From the NCBI GenBank assembly GCA_007244375.1, contig SCVW01000034.1, positions 124,001-188,000 on the forward strand: a DNA stretch of 64,000 bases, written 5' to 3'. The notes below the pieces were generated by a model. The model ran no database searches. It was not told the DNA's origin and worked only from the letters and a program-made list of their open reading frames with translations. This document shows positions 44,403 to 55,200 of the stretch, in pieces. Each line of letters begins with the position of its first letter. Position 1 is the stretch's first letter. A program made the translations under genes and the position numbers. The DNA comes from Smithella sp. (lineage in GTDB: Bacteria > Desulfobacterota > Syntrophia > Syntrophales > Smithellaceae).

Positions 44403-45602
44403 TTACTTCTTTAACAGTTTAATTTTGTCCTTACCCGGAACATAGAAGTTCGTCACAGGAATGAACGTTCCATCTTCCTTTACTTTAACCATGCGAGCGG
44501 TAAAAGAAGCACCATGGTCATTCTTAGTATAGGTTATCTTCGGAACTAAACCCCCGAAATTTTCGTTCTTGAAAGATTCCAAGGCTGCATTTACCGTTCC
44601 CGGGTTGATATCTTTACCGGTTTTATAAGCTTTAATGAAAGCATGTTCCATAATCATTCCTACGACGACCCCTTCCCAGTAGGAAGCATCAAATTTGTCC
44701 ACTGTTTTATATCGTTTCCACAATTCCTGCATCACAGCCATACCTTTGGATTTATCAACGGGCAACCCTCCGGGGAATTGTATGGTGAGACGATCTTTAA
44801 TCAACCCCGCTCCCATTTTGAAAAAGTCGGGATCTGTTGATGTCCATGTTCCCAGAAAAACAGGATTGTAATTTATACGATCAGCACTTTTAAATGCCGT
44901 AATGATTGCTGAAGGAAGCATCTGCATAAATACATAATCCGCTCCGGCTTTCTGCAAGCGGAGAAGTTCCGTGTTAAGATCAACAGTTTTAGGTGGAAAT
45001 TCTTCCACATCGACAATTTTAATTCCCAGTTTTTCCGCATATTCTTTGCTGGGAGCGTGAATTGAACGACCATAAGCGTTATTATAAGTCAAAAGGCCTA
45101 CTTTGGGAGCTTCTTTGCCTTTATGAATAGCTTTGATGTATTCCAAAACCGCATGGCAGTCCATCTTGTAACTACCGAAAGGCAAATACATGTAATCGAT
45201 AGGTTTTTCCAAAATTTCCCAACTGGTGGAATAGTTTATTGTCGGGACTTTGTATTCCTGGATAATCGGTTTTGCCGCCAGTCCTTCGCCGGCACTCCAT
45301 GTAGCAATAATATCTACTTTGTCCTGCAATACAAATTTCTTTACCGCAGCTATTGCTTCGGGAACTTTGTATGCTGTGTCATAAGTGATCATTTTAATTT
45401 TATTTCCAAAAACACCACCCTTCACTTCATTTACATAATTGAAATAATCACGCTGACCTTTTTCATGAAACTTGCCCCATGTTGATGCCGGACCTGTCAG
45501 GTTTATAGCAGCGCCAACCTTGATTGTTTTGGCCTGCACGGTTCCCATGCAAGCAATTAAAAAAACAGCAGCTAAAATTGTAATCCAGAATTTATTTTTC
45601 AT
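44403..45602 (-). CDS. livK: Branched-chain amino acid-type ABC substrate-binding protein LivK
   Basis: 399 residues with a signal peptide (cleavage near VQA, about residue 24) and the Leu/Ile/Val-binding (type I periplasmic) fold: IKVGAAINLTGPASTWG start, two-lobed, with a conserved YSTSWEI ligand-pocket segment. It is a periplasmic receptor; the ligand is likely a carboxylate given the two CoA ligases. First gene of the leftward cluster. Confidence 0.94.
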   Translation of the reverse strand: MKNKFWITILAAVFLIACMGTVQAKTIKVGAAINLTGPASTWGKFHEKGQRDYFNYVNEVKGGVFGNKIKMITYDTAYKVPEAIAAVKKFVLQDKVDIIATWSAGEGLAAKPIIQEYKVPTINYSTSWEILEKPIDYMYLPFGSYKMDCHAVLEYIKAIHKGKEAPKVGLLTYNNAYGRSIHAPSKEYAEKLGIKIVDVEEFPPKTVDLNTELLRLQKAGADYVFMQMLPSAIITAFKSADRINYNPVFLGTWTSTDPDFFKMGAGLIKDRLTIQFPGGLPVDKSKGMAVMQELWKRYKTVDKFDASYWEGVVVGMIMEHAFIKAYKTGKDINPGTVNAALESFKNENFGGLVPKITYTKNDHGASFTARMVKVKEDGTFIPVTNFYVPGKDKIKLLKK

Positions 45603-45658
45603 ACTTATTTACCCTCCCCTTTTATTCTTTTTGATTTTGAAACAAGCATTAATCCCGG

Positions 45659-45695
45659 CAAAAAAAAACCGTGGGATGTTTATCTGCCCACGGTT
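45659..45695 (-). terminator. Rho-independent terminator after the pilR-like gene
   Basis: On the minus strand AACCGTGGG pairs with CCCACGGTT around an 11-base loop and runs into eight T residues. It ends transcription of the pilSR-like genes 270 bases beyond the pilR stop and insulates livK. Between it and 45962 no gene is seen. Confidence 0.8.
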
Positions 45696-45962
45696 CATTA
45701 CCCTTTTAAAATGGTCATGATTCTATCGGGCAGGCCTTTAAGCTACTAAAGTTAAAAAAATTAAAGATGACCGCCCTTTTAATAAAATGATTTATTAACA
45801 TTTCATTAATACCTCTTGTATGAGGCATATAGAGCAAATATCGCAAAAAAGTCAAGAAAAAAGAAACCATCCGCTATTTTTGCTCTTTGCATTACATTCG
45901 CTTTCTTTTTAGAAATAAAAAGTATTTTTAACCACATTATTGATATGCCAGCTTTGCATATT

Positions 45963-47330
45963 TCATTCAACGCCAAGTTTTTCTATGCGGTAACGCAACG
46001 AATCAAAGGAAACATTCAGTAACTCTGCAGCCTTTACTTTGGATCCGTTGGTTTTTTGTAATGCTTTCTCGATCATTATTTTTTCGATTTTTGCCAATTC
46101 CGTATTCAGGTTGATTCCTTTCTCTGTTATTTCAATATCAAATTTCGGCGTACCAGAAGATATTTCAGGATGCAAAGTCAGGCTCTCCGGCAATATTATA
46201 TTGGAAGTTTCCATGGCAACACTGCGCTCTATTATATTTTCCAGTTCACGAATATTGCCGGGAAAAGCATAATTCATCAATAATTCCATAGCATAAGAAG
46301 AAATATCCCTTATTTCCTTACCGAACATTTGCGCGTATTTTCTTATAAAATAGTTGATAAGAAGCGGTATATCCTCCCTGCGTTCTCTGAGCGGAGGAAG
46401 ATGGATTGGAATAACATTAAGTCTATAATAGAGATCTTCGCGAAATTCTCCTTTTCTTACTTTTTCTTTTAAATTCTGATTGGTTGCTGATATGATGCGT
46501 ACATCAACCTTAATATCATCAGAACCACCGATGCGTCTGAATGTTTTTTCCTGAACTACACGCAATATCTTTACCTGCAATGCGGGTGAAAGTTCACCGA
46601 TTTCATCAAGGAAAATAGTTCCGCCTCTCGCCATTTCAAAGAATCCCGGCTTATCGGCGTAAGCACCGGTGAAAGAACCTTTCATATATCCAAAAAGTTC
46701 ACTCTCCAGCAGATTCTCCGGTATTCCGCCGCTGTTAATAGCCATAAAAGGTTTCTTGCGACGGGAAGAATTGTCATGTATTGCACGTGCAACAAGTTCC
46801 TTTCCTGTTCCGCTTTCACCCAAAATTAAAATATTCGCCAATGTATCGGATACTTTTTTTATTGTTACGAATATCTTTATCATTTCTCTGTTTGTCCCGA
46901 TCATTCCGCAGAATGAGTTTTCCAGATACGCCGGTGATTTTTCCTCTTCTAAATTATTTTCAATCAATCCTTTTTTCTGCAGGGCCGTTCTTACGACTTT
47001 CTTCAGTTCTTCAATACTTCCACCTTTTTCCACATAATCATATGCCCCTTCTTTCATCGCTTTTATTGCCGTCTCGCCTGATGCGTAAGCCGTAATAAGA
47101 ATGACTATTGTATCTGGTTTTTGATCCTTGATAGATTTGAGAAAATCAATACCGCTGATTTTGGGCATTTTCAGATCAGTAATAATCAGATCAAAGGAGG
47201 TCTTGCGGCACAATTCAATCGCTTTTCGGGGTTCACCGACGCTTGTCACATTATAACCTTCCTGAACAAGCATAATTTCCATGAATTCTCTCATGCCCTG
47301 ATCGTCATCAACAACCAGAATTTTTGCCAT
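45963..47330 (-). CDS. Sigma-54-dependent response regulator, PilR/AtoC-like
   Basis: 455 residues. Receiver 1-120 with Asp52 (IITDLKMP), AAA+ domain with Walker A GESGTGKELVARAIH and the sigma-54 contact loop ELFGYMKGSFTGA (GSFTGA rather than the usual GAFTGA), Walker B TIFLDEIGELS, and a C-terminal Fis-type helix-turn-helix (NGSKVKAAELLNVSFDSLRYRI). It binds enhancers and activates sigma-54 RNA polymerase. Partner kinase is immediately upstream. PilR identity is likely because the kinase looks like PilS. Confidence 0.9.
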   Translation of the reverse strand: MAKILVVDDDQGMREFMEIMLVQEGYNVTSVGEPRKAIELCRKTSFDLIITDLKMPKISGIDFLKSIKDQKPDTIVILITAYASGETAIKAMKEGAYDYVEKGGSIEELKKVVRTALQKKGLIENNLEEEKSPAYLENSFCGMIGTNREMIKIFVTIKKVSDTLANILILGESGTGKELVARAIHDNSSRRKKPFMAINSGGIPENLLESELFGYMKGSFTGAYADKPGFFEMARGGTIFLDEIGELSPALQVKILRVVQEKTFRRIGGSDDIKVDVRIISATNQNLKEKVRKGEFREDLYYRLNVIPIHLPPLRERREDIPLLINYFIRKYAQMFGKEIRDISSYAMELLMNYAFPGNIRELENIIERSVAMETSNIILPESLTLHPEISSGTPKFDIEITEKGINLNTELAKIEKIMIEKALQKTNGSKVKAAELLNVSFDSLRYRIEKLGVE

Positions 47331-47384
47331 GTTTACCTCCGTTTGACTTCAATAACTACCGAAACCGAATATCGGCGCTTTTTT

Positions 47385-49055
47385 TTATTTGACGGGCAAC
47401 CATACATAACAGACAGTTCCCTCATTTTCTTTACTTTTTATTTTTATTTTTCCATTATATCCGTCAACAATGTGATTAACAATAGTCAAACCCAGTCCTG
47501 TTCCCTTAGTTTTATTCGTAAAGAAAGGTTCAAATACTCTGTTTAAATCATCTTTTTTGATGCCGCATCCTGTATCCGCAATTTTGATTTCGGCATATTC
47601 AACTCCGTCATCCAATTCCACTGTTTTTGTTCCGACAGATAAAGCTCCATTCTCTTCCATTGACTGAACGGCGTTAAGAACCAGGTTATTGATAATTTGA
47701 TGTACCTGTTCTTTATTGGCAAAGGCTTTCGTATTTTGCGATAATTTTTTTTCAATCCTTATTTTTTCTTTCCATTCCGATGATAACTTTATATGTTCCA
47801 GAACTTCCTCAGCCACCGTTTTTAAATCGACTGATTCTCTTTTTTCCGGAACGGAACGAGCCAGTAAGAGAAAATCACGGGCAAAACTATCCAGCTGATC
47901 CTTACTACGCAATATGATATCCATTAAACGTTTATTGGTTCCCTCAACTTTCAAGTTCTTATTTAATAATTCAATTGACCCGGTTATTGCCGCCAGCGGA
48001 TTACGTACTTCGTGTGCCCATCCTGCCGCCATTTCACCGATTATTGCCATCTTCCTGTTCATTTCGAGTTTCTTTTCCATTTCCGTAATCTGAGTCAAAT
48101 CCTGAAATATCAGAATATTCCCGATTTGATTTTCACTCCTTCCTTTGAGCGGAGATACCGACAAACCCAAATTAAGCTTTCCCCCTTTCAAACCATCAAT
48201 TAAAACCTCATTCCTGTTTTTGGGCGGCTTATCAATTATATCCGTATTCATAAAAGGCAAAAATTCAGGGAAAATATCATCCATTTTTTTGTCCAGTACT
48301 TCTAATTTTGAGATACCGGTGATTTCTTCTGCAGCATTGTTAAAAGTTTTGATAAAGTTATTCAAGTCGACAGTCATGACACCTGTATACACCGATTCAA
48401 TAATGCTTCGGAAAAGCAAATCCAATTGTTTAAAATCCGATTCCTTCTCTTCGAGTAACGATCTCGTTTTCTTTTCCTGCTCAACGGCAAACCCTGCCAG
48501 GAAAGCTAAAACATAGAACGATACGATATGAATCAGAATATTTGTTAATACGTCATAAATGTTAAGATTATAATAATATCCGGCAGAAGAAACAAAAGGA
48601 ATCAAGTCCAGATATTTTAACCCCACCAATGCGGCATAAAACGTGCTGGCAACCGAAGCTATAATCAAACCGCCATTACGTCCCAGAAAGGGAACCGAAT
48701 AAATTATTACCAGTGTGTAAAAAAGAGAATAATCAATTTGAATATTGTCTGTCAGCCCGACAAGAAAGGTAATCAAAATAATATCTATAATGAGTTGCAA
48801 ATAAATATTAACTTTTAAATTTTTTATGAATTTAAAAAGAAAAATATAAACAACTGAAAAAAAATAAAAAGCGGCAGTACTAATATAGAAAAAATTTATT
48901 GTTATTTGTGATATCGAGAATTCATGTTTTCTGATATCAAGAAAAATTGTTGTTCCCAGAAATACTGTCACAAGGATAACTCTGGATACTATCAAAAAAA
49001 ACAAACGTCTCTTATTTTTTTCTTTGATTAAGGCTTCATTATACAGTACAGGCAT
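47385..49055 (-). CDS. Membrane sensor histidine kinase, PilS-like
   Basis: 556 residues. Six membrane spans in the first about 190 residues, then a PAS domain (about 212-320), HisKA with HEVRNPLAAITGS, and HATPase_c with NLVLNAVQSM, ADTGCGIKKDDL and TKGTGLGLTIV. Multi-span N-terminus plus PAS plus this H-box is the PilS layout. With the regulator it probably senses membrane signals and controls type IV pilus or other sigma-54 genes. Divergent from comEC across 132 bases. Confidence 0.88.
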   Translation of the reverse strand: MPVLYNEALIKEKNKRRLFFLIVSRVILVTVFLGTTIFLDIRKHEFSISQITINFFYISTAAFYFFSVVYIFLFKFIKNLKVNIYLQLIIDIILITFLVGLTDNIQIDYSLFYTLVIIYSVPFLGRNGGLIIASVASTFYAALVGLKYLDLIPFVSSAGYYYNLNIYDVLTNILIHIVSFYVLAFLAGFAVEQEKKTRSLLEEKESDFKQLDLLFRSIIESVYTGVMTVDLNNFIKTFNNAAEEITGISKLEVLDKKMDDIFPEFLPFMNTDIIDKPPKNRNEVLIDGLKGGKLNLGLSVSPLKGRSENQIGNILIFQDLTQITEMEKKLEMNRKMAIIGEMAAGWAHEVRNPLAAITGSIELLNKNLKVEGTNKRLMDIILRSKDQLDSFARDFLLLARSVPEKRESVDLKTVAEEVLEHIKLSSEWKEKIRIEKKLSQNTKAFANKEQVHQIINNLVLNAVQSMEENGALSVGTKTVELDDGVEYAEIKIADTGCGIKKDDLNRVFEPFFTNKTKGTGLGLTIVNHIVDGYNGKIKIKSKENEGTVCYVWLPVK

Positions 49056-49187
49056 TTCATTTCCTTTTTTTGAATAACGGGCATGATGCCCATAGCATGT
49101 TTAACGTGAAATTATATTATATTATTTTAGCAGTTTTCGCTAATGAATTTGAAGTATTTTTCTTGTAGAAAAGAATATAATAAATAG

Positions 49188-51668
49188 ATGCGCAGACCAC
49201 TGATTTATCTTTTAATTGCTTTCATCGCCGGAATTACCGCCGGGAGCTATTTTTCTGCCTCTTATTTTTTACTATTAGCTATAACTGTATTTATCCTTTT
49301 TTTTCTCATCATCACGGTTAGGAAGAAACGCCCTATTGCCGGTTTGTTTTTAATTCTCTGTCTAATTTTTATAATCGGTTTTTTCAGTATTCAAAAGCAC
49401 CGGTTCTTTGCGGAACAAAGTCTACATATAGCACAACATATCGATAAAGACATGTTAACGCTGGAAGGTATTGTAATAGAAACTCCCCTTGCCTACTCTG
49501 ATAAAAATATTTTGAGAGTAAATTGCCTGAGAAAAATAATAGATAAGAAATATTTCCCCGTCACGGGAAATATTCGTCTGGTAATTCCGCCGGATTTAAA
49601 ATTCCAATACGGCGATTTCATCCGCTTCCATACAAATATAAAGAACGTTCATAACTTTAATAATCCTGGTGGTTTTGATTATAAAAAATATCTAAACCTT
49701 CAGGGCATTTATGCCATTGGATATATTTCCGATAATTCAAAAATCGTACTTCTCAGACAAAAGACGGCAAACTGCGCAAGATTGCATCTGGAGTCATTTA
49801 GAAATTATTTAAAACGGATAATTTACAGTAATGCTTTGTCTCCGCAGAGAGAAATCATTGAAGCTATGACTATAGGCAATCAAAATGAAATTCCCGACGA
49901 TATAAGGAACAACTTCAATAAAACAGGGACAACGCATATTCTTTCCATATCCGGCCTCCATGTTGGAATGGTTTCAGCTATCTCTTTTTTCTTCGTTTTT
50001 TTTATTTTGAAATCTTCTGAATATCTAATGCTTAGATTCAACATTATAAAATTAGCAGCAGTTGCGTCACTTTTTATGGTTTTGATTTATGCCTTTATTG
50101 CCGGAATGGGAGTAACTGTTATGCGTTCGGCTCTCATGGCTTTTATTTTTCTGATCGCTCTGATTTCCGGAAAGCAAAAAGATCTTTATTCAACGCTGGC
50201 TTTGGCGGGACTAATTATTCTGGCTATTTCACCGGAAGCACTTTTTGATATTTCCTTTCAACTTTCCTTTATGGCTGTTTTAGCGCTGATTTACATCGTT
50301 CCCAAGTTCAGCGATATTCCTTCAGAAAAGATTACAAACCTTTCGTCATGGACGCAAAGTATTATTCGATATTTATATTTATCGGTTATTGTATGCATTG
50401 CGGCAACAATAGGTACATTGCCTCTTATCATCTATTACTTTAACCGCGTATCCAGTATAACAATCTTCGCCAATATGATCGTGGTACCTCTTTTGGGAAC
50501 GTTGACTCTGGCTATATCAATGCTTTTTATTATTTCCTCTCTTTTTTCCCCTGTAATTGCGGGATATTTTATTAAACTGGCTTCTTTTTTTGTGCAAATA
50601 TCAGTTTCTATAATCAATAAACTAGCCTCTCTTCCCTGGTCTTCTTGTAGCATCACAAAACCAAATCTTGTTGAAATTGCAATTTTCTATTTATTAATAT
50701 TTCTTATTATTCGTTTTATTGAAGAGAAAAAAAATGGAAAAAATCAAAAGGATTTTTCGTTAAACCGTTTCCGTTATATTAAATATGCATTGATTGTTAT
50801 ATTAATTATTTTTGCCGGCGAAGTAACTTATTTTACAATTAGAGATAAATTTTCTTCCAATTTAAAAATTACAGTAATTGATGTGGGACAGGGAAGTTCC
50901 ACTTTAGTGCGATTACCCGGCGGGAAGAATATGCTTATTGATGGCGGCGGCTTTTCCGACGGTTCTTTTGATGTTGGGAAAGCCGTCGTTGCACTGTTTC
51001 TTTATCAGGAGAAGATTGGTCACATTGATACGGCCATCCTCAGTCACCCGCATCCTGACCATTTACTCGGTCTTATTTATATTATAAATAATTTCGATGT
51101 AAGGCAAATCTGGAAATCGAAATTTCCTGTTAATCCGGAAGAGTTTCCCGATTGGAAAAAGACAATTAAACTCAACAATCCGAAAGTTTTTCTGTTATCC
51201 GATAAATCTCCGGAAAAAATAATTAACGGGGTCCGCACCCAGGTATTATGGCCACCCATTTACTCCGGCAAAGATATACATAACATTTCTTTTGATGAAG
51301 TGAATGATACTTCTTTGGTTTTGAAAATAACGTTCGGTAAAGTAAGCATCTTGATTCCGGGCGATATATCCGGCAATGTTGAAAAAATGCTTATTGAATC
51401 TAAAAAAGATTTACGCAGTGATGTTCTGATAGTTCCACATCACGGCTCCAAGCATTCCAGTAATATCGAATTCATTAAGGCCGTAGCTTGCCGTTACGCT
51501 ATAGTCAGCGCCGGTAAATCAAATGTATTTCGTCATCCACATCCGTTAACTCTGCAAAGGTATAAAGATGCCGGAGTTAATATTTTTCGCACCGATCGGG
51601 ATGGAGCGATAACACTCATAACCGACGGAAATAACTTGCAAATAGATACTTTCCTAAAAAGGAAATAA
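49188..51668 (+). CDS. comEC: ComEC/Rec2-type DNA-uptake channel protein
   Basis: 826 residues. N-terminal spans and a soluble OB-like domain (DUF4131, about 70-190), then the Competence domain (about 220-500) with HILSISGLHVGMVSA and FQLSFMAVLALIY, then a C-terminal metallo-beta-lactamase domain with SHPHPDHLLGL and IVPHHGSKHSS. ComEC carries single-stranded DNA across the inner membrane in natural transformation. The gene is complete. Confidence 0.93.
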   Translation: MRRPLIYLLIAFIAGITAGSYFSASYFLLLAITVFILFFLIITVRKKRPIAGLFLILCLIFIIGFFSIQKHRFFAEQSLHIAQHIDKDMLTLEGIVIETPLAYSDKNILRVNCLRKIIDKKYFPVTGNIRLVIPPDLKFQYGDFIRFHTNIKNVHNFNNPGGFDYKKYLNLQGIYAIGYISDNSKIVLLRQKTANCARLHLESFRNYLKRIIYSNALSPQREIIEAMTIGNQNEIPDDIRNNFNKTGTTHILSISGLHVGMVSAISFFFVFFILKSSEYLMLRFNIIKLAAVASLFMVLIYAFIAGMGVTVMRSALMAFIFLIALISGKQKDLYSTLALAGLIILAISPEALFDISFQLSFMAVLALIYIVPKFSDIPSEKITNLSSWTQSIIRYLYLSVIVCIAATIGTLPLIIYYFNRVSSITIFANMIVVPLLGTLTLAISMLFIISSLFSPVIAGYFIKLASFFVQISVSIINKLASLPWSSCSITKPNLVEIAIFYLLIFLIIRFIEEKKNGKNQKDFSLNRFRYIKYALIVILIIFAGEVTYFTIRDKFSSNLKITVIDVGQGSSTLVRLPGGKNMLIDGGGFSDGSFDVGKAVVALFLYQEKIGHIDTAILSHPHPDHLLGLIYIINNFDVRQIWKSKFPVNPEEFPDWKKTIKLNNPKVFLLSDKSPEKIINGVRTQVLWPPIYSGKDIHNISFDEVNDTSLVLKITFGKVSILIPGDISGNVEKMLIESKKDLRSDVLIVPHHGSKHSSNIEFIKAVACRYAIVSAGKSNVFRHPHPLTLQRYKDAGVNIFRTDRDGAITLITDGNNLQIDTFLKRK

Positions 51669-52256
51669 TTTTCTATTTCAAATCAAACCGCTCTATATTC
51701 TACTTTCATAATAACAAGAGAAGAAGGAATCATCACGGCAAAAAGAATCCAAGCCGAATTAAGAAAGGAAAATTTTTCTCCAGCACCTGACTGTAAAATA
51801 TGCATGATGATGATCATTGTCGTCGCACAGTACATTTTTAAAGAAGATACCAAGGATTTATCCATCGTGCCGATCAACTTATGTACAAAAGAAAGAGAAA
51901 CGGCAGATACAAAATCTGTTGTGCTAATGGAAGTGTACTATAAAAAATTGCTCTTTTATTATTCGTTGGATTTGTTTGCTGATACCAGAGAAAAACAATA
52001 TTTTACATCTACAAATAATATTGACTTTATGATTTTCCAGTGTAAAATATTAAACAATTATAAGTAAATCTAATGCGATAGCATAATTTCTCATCAACTT
52101 TAGTTATCATATAGGACATTCATGCTCCATCTTATCTATGATAAATTAAATTGTTTATTAAGCTGCATATTGAAAAGCAACAACAACCCGAATTCTTCCT
52201 GTAATAATCCTTAAAGAATTCATAACAGTTAGAAAGATTAACAAGGAAATTTATCT
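51669..52256. other. 588-bp intergenic region without a convincing gene
   Basis: Two overlapping frames exist (51683-51877 minus, 64 codons; 51804-52067 plus, 87 codons). The minus frame has a hydrophobic C-terminus (FSFLNSAWILFAVMIPSS) and could be a membrane-protein remnant; neither shows a ribosome site or a family. The 190 bases before the next gene are AT-rich with AAGGAAA just before its ATG. Confidence 0.5.
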
Positions 52257-55200
52257 ATGAAAGACAAAAGCAATTCAGTATCCCGACAAAAAAAACAAAC
52301 TAAAGCCGCCTCAAAAAAAATAGTGTCTGTGAAAAAAATCAATAATCGCAAGTCAGTAACTTCGCTATTCTGGCATTCATCTCTTGATGCAATTACTGAC
52401 GCGGTTTGTTTTTTGGATGTTAATCAGCGCATTATGCACTGCAATCGTGCCATGGCTGAAATGTTCGGTTTGTCACAAAAAGAAATTATCGGAAAATACT
52501 GCTGGGAAATTATACATGGAACAACCAAGCCAATTTCAAAATGTCCGGCAACAAGAGTTAAAAAATCACTTGTCTGCAAAAATAGTGAAATCAGAAAAGG
52601 AGATAAGTTGTTTAATGTTATCGTCTATCCCGTAATAGATAAAAAAAACAAAATTATTGGTCTGGTACATACATTACAAGATATAACCAAACAAAAAAGG
52701 ATATTACATTCCCTGAAGGAATCGGAAAACAAATATCGTGAATTAGTAGAAAATGTCAACGATGTTATTTTCTCAGTTGATACTGAAGGTTCTATTACTT
52801 ACATCAGCCCGGCCATGGAACATTTAACGGGATATTCGATAAATGAAGTGGGCGGAACCAACATAACCAAGCACATTATACCTGAAGATTTTCCCGCTGT
52901 GCTTGCCAGCATCAATCGAATTTTGGCCAGCGGTAAAAAAGAATCAGTTGAATACAGAGTTAAAATCAAGAATGGTGAAATACGCCATGTAATCAGCTCA
53001 AGCGGTATTATTTTAAAAAATGGACAACCTGCAGGCTTAACCGGTGTCATTACAGATATCACCCAACGCAAACTAGCCGAAGAAGCCTTGAGAGACGCCG
53101 AATTAAAGTTCAGAACGATATTTGATTCCGCATCAGACGGAATTCTTTTGGCAGACCCACAGAATAAAAACTTTATTTCTGTCAATGAAAGAATATGCGT
53201 AATGCTTGGCTATACAAAAGAGGATTTTTTAAAATTAAACGTCTCCGATATTCATCCGAAAGAATCACTACCACACGTTATTGATCAATTTGAAAAACTC
53301 TTCAGAAAAGAAATATCGATAGCCCACGATATACCTGTAATGAGAAAAGATAAAACTGTATTTTTTGCGGATGTAAATTGTTCGTCAATTATATTAGACG
53401 GCAAAGAATGCCTAATAGGAATGTTTAGAGATACAACACGGCGCCGGGTTTTTGAAGAAGAACTCCGCGAAAGTGAAAAAAAATACAAGCTTCTTGCTGA
53501 AAAAATGACCGATATCGTATGGATTATGGATCTGAATTTGCGGACAATTTATGTAAGTCCATCAATACAGAACGTGCTGGGATTCACGCAGGAAGAAAGA
53601 TTGCGTCAGACTCTTGATGAACAATTAACACCAGATTCGCTTTCCATCGCCACAGAAGTTTTGAAGGATGAACTTGCACTGGAAGAACAAGGGCAAGCTG
53701 ATCCTCAAAAAACCAAGACTCTAATACTGGATTTTTATCACAAAGACGGTTCAACCCGATGGCTGGAAAGTACTATTAACGGAATCAGAAATGAGCAGGG
53801 TATTTTAACCAGACTTCATGGAGTATCGAGAGATATTACTGAACGTCAACATCTGGAAAAATCCTTGAAAGAACGTGATCAAGTATTTAGAAAACTATCC
53901 GCCAATGTTCCCGGAATGATTTACCAGTTTGTCAGAAAACCTGATGGAACATATCATCTGCCGTTTTCAACAGATGCAGTTAAAAATATTTTCGGCTATT
54001 CCTCTCAGGAAGTAGCAAATGATTTTTCTCTGATAACCAAATCCATATTACCCGAAGATATTGATGATTTTATATCCTCAATTGAATATTCTGCTCAAAA
54101 CATGACCGAATGGAAACATGAATACCGGATACAGATTCCCGGCAGTCCTGTCAGATGGATGCTTGCTCAGTCCACACCTGAAAAAATGGCAGACGGCAGC
54201 ATAATCTGGCATGGCTTTAATGCGGATATAACTGAACAAAAAGAAGCACAGGAAAGTCTAAGAATCAGTCAGGAAAACTACAAAAGACTTTTTGAAGATC
54301 ACGCGGCTGTAAAATTGATAATCGATTCTGAAACAGGGAGTATTCTTGATGCCAATCATGCTGCAGCCAAGTATTATGGCTGGAGTCGTTACGAAATCAA
54401 ACAAATGAAAATATGGCATATTAACACTCTTTCTCCGAAGGATGTCAAACAAGAGATGGATAAAGCCATCCGGCAAAAAAAGGTTCATTTCGAATTTTGC
54501 CATCGCCGTGCTGACGGATCCATCAGAAACGTCGATGTCTATTCAAGTAAAATCAGAATAGATGGCAAAGATGTCCTTCATTCTATAGTTCATGACATCA
54601 CCGAAAGAAAGCAACTTGAAGAAGCTTTGTTAATGACACAATTTTCCATAGATCATGCTTCATACAATATGATTTGGTTGGACGAGAATGCCAATATCGT
54701 CTATGCCAATGACGCATTTATTTCTTCAGTCGGTTATACTCGTGAAGAATTATTAAAATTGAAGATTCACGATGTTGACCCCGATTTTACAGCAGACAAG
54801 TGGATTCCCCATGTAAATGAACTTAAGAAATGCGGGTCAATGAATTTCGAGTCACGTCATCGCAAGAAAGACGGACAAATTTTCCCCGTAGAGGTTAATT
54901 GCAATTATTTTGAATTCAAAGGTCGTTTTTACAGTTGTGTCTTTGATAAGGATATTACCGAACGCAAAAAAGCGGAAGAGGCACTGCGGAATAGCGAAAC
55001 TAAACTAAGAGCGGTAATACAAGGGTCTCCTGTTTCCCAGTTTGTAATAGATGAAAATCATGAAATCATCTACTGGAACAAAGCACTGGAAGAAATCTCT
55101 GGGATCAAATCGACTGATGTTTTAGGAACAAACAAGCAATGGCAAGCTTTTTATTCAACAGAGCGTCCGTGCCTTGCCGATCTGGTGGTTGATGAAAAGA

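Noticed and set aside
51683-52067. Two overlapping open frames on opposite strands
   Set aside because: No ribosome site, no family, and each overlaps the other. A membrane-like tail in the minus frame is noted but not enough for a gene.
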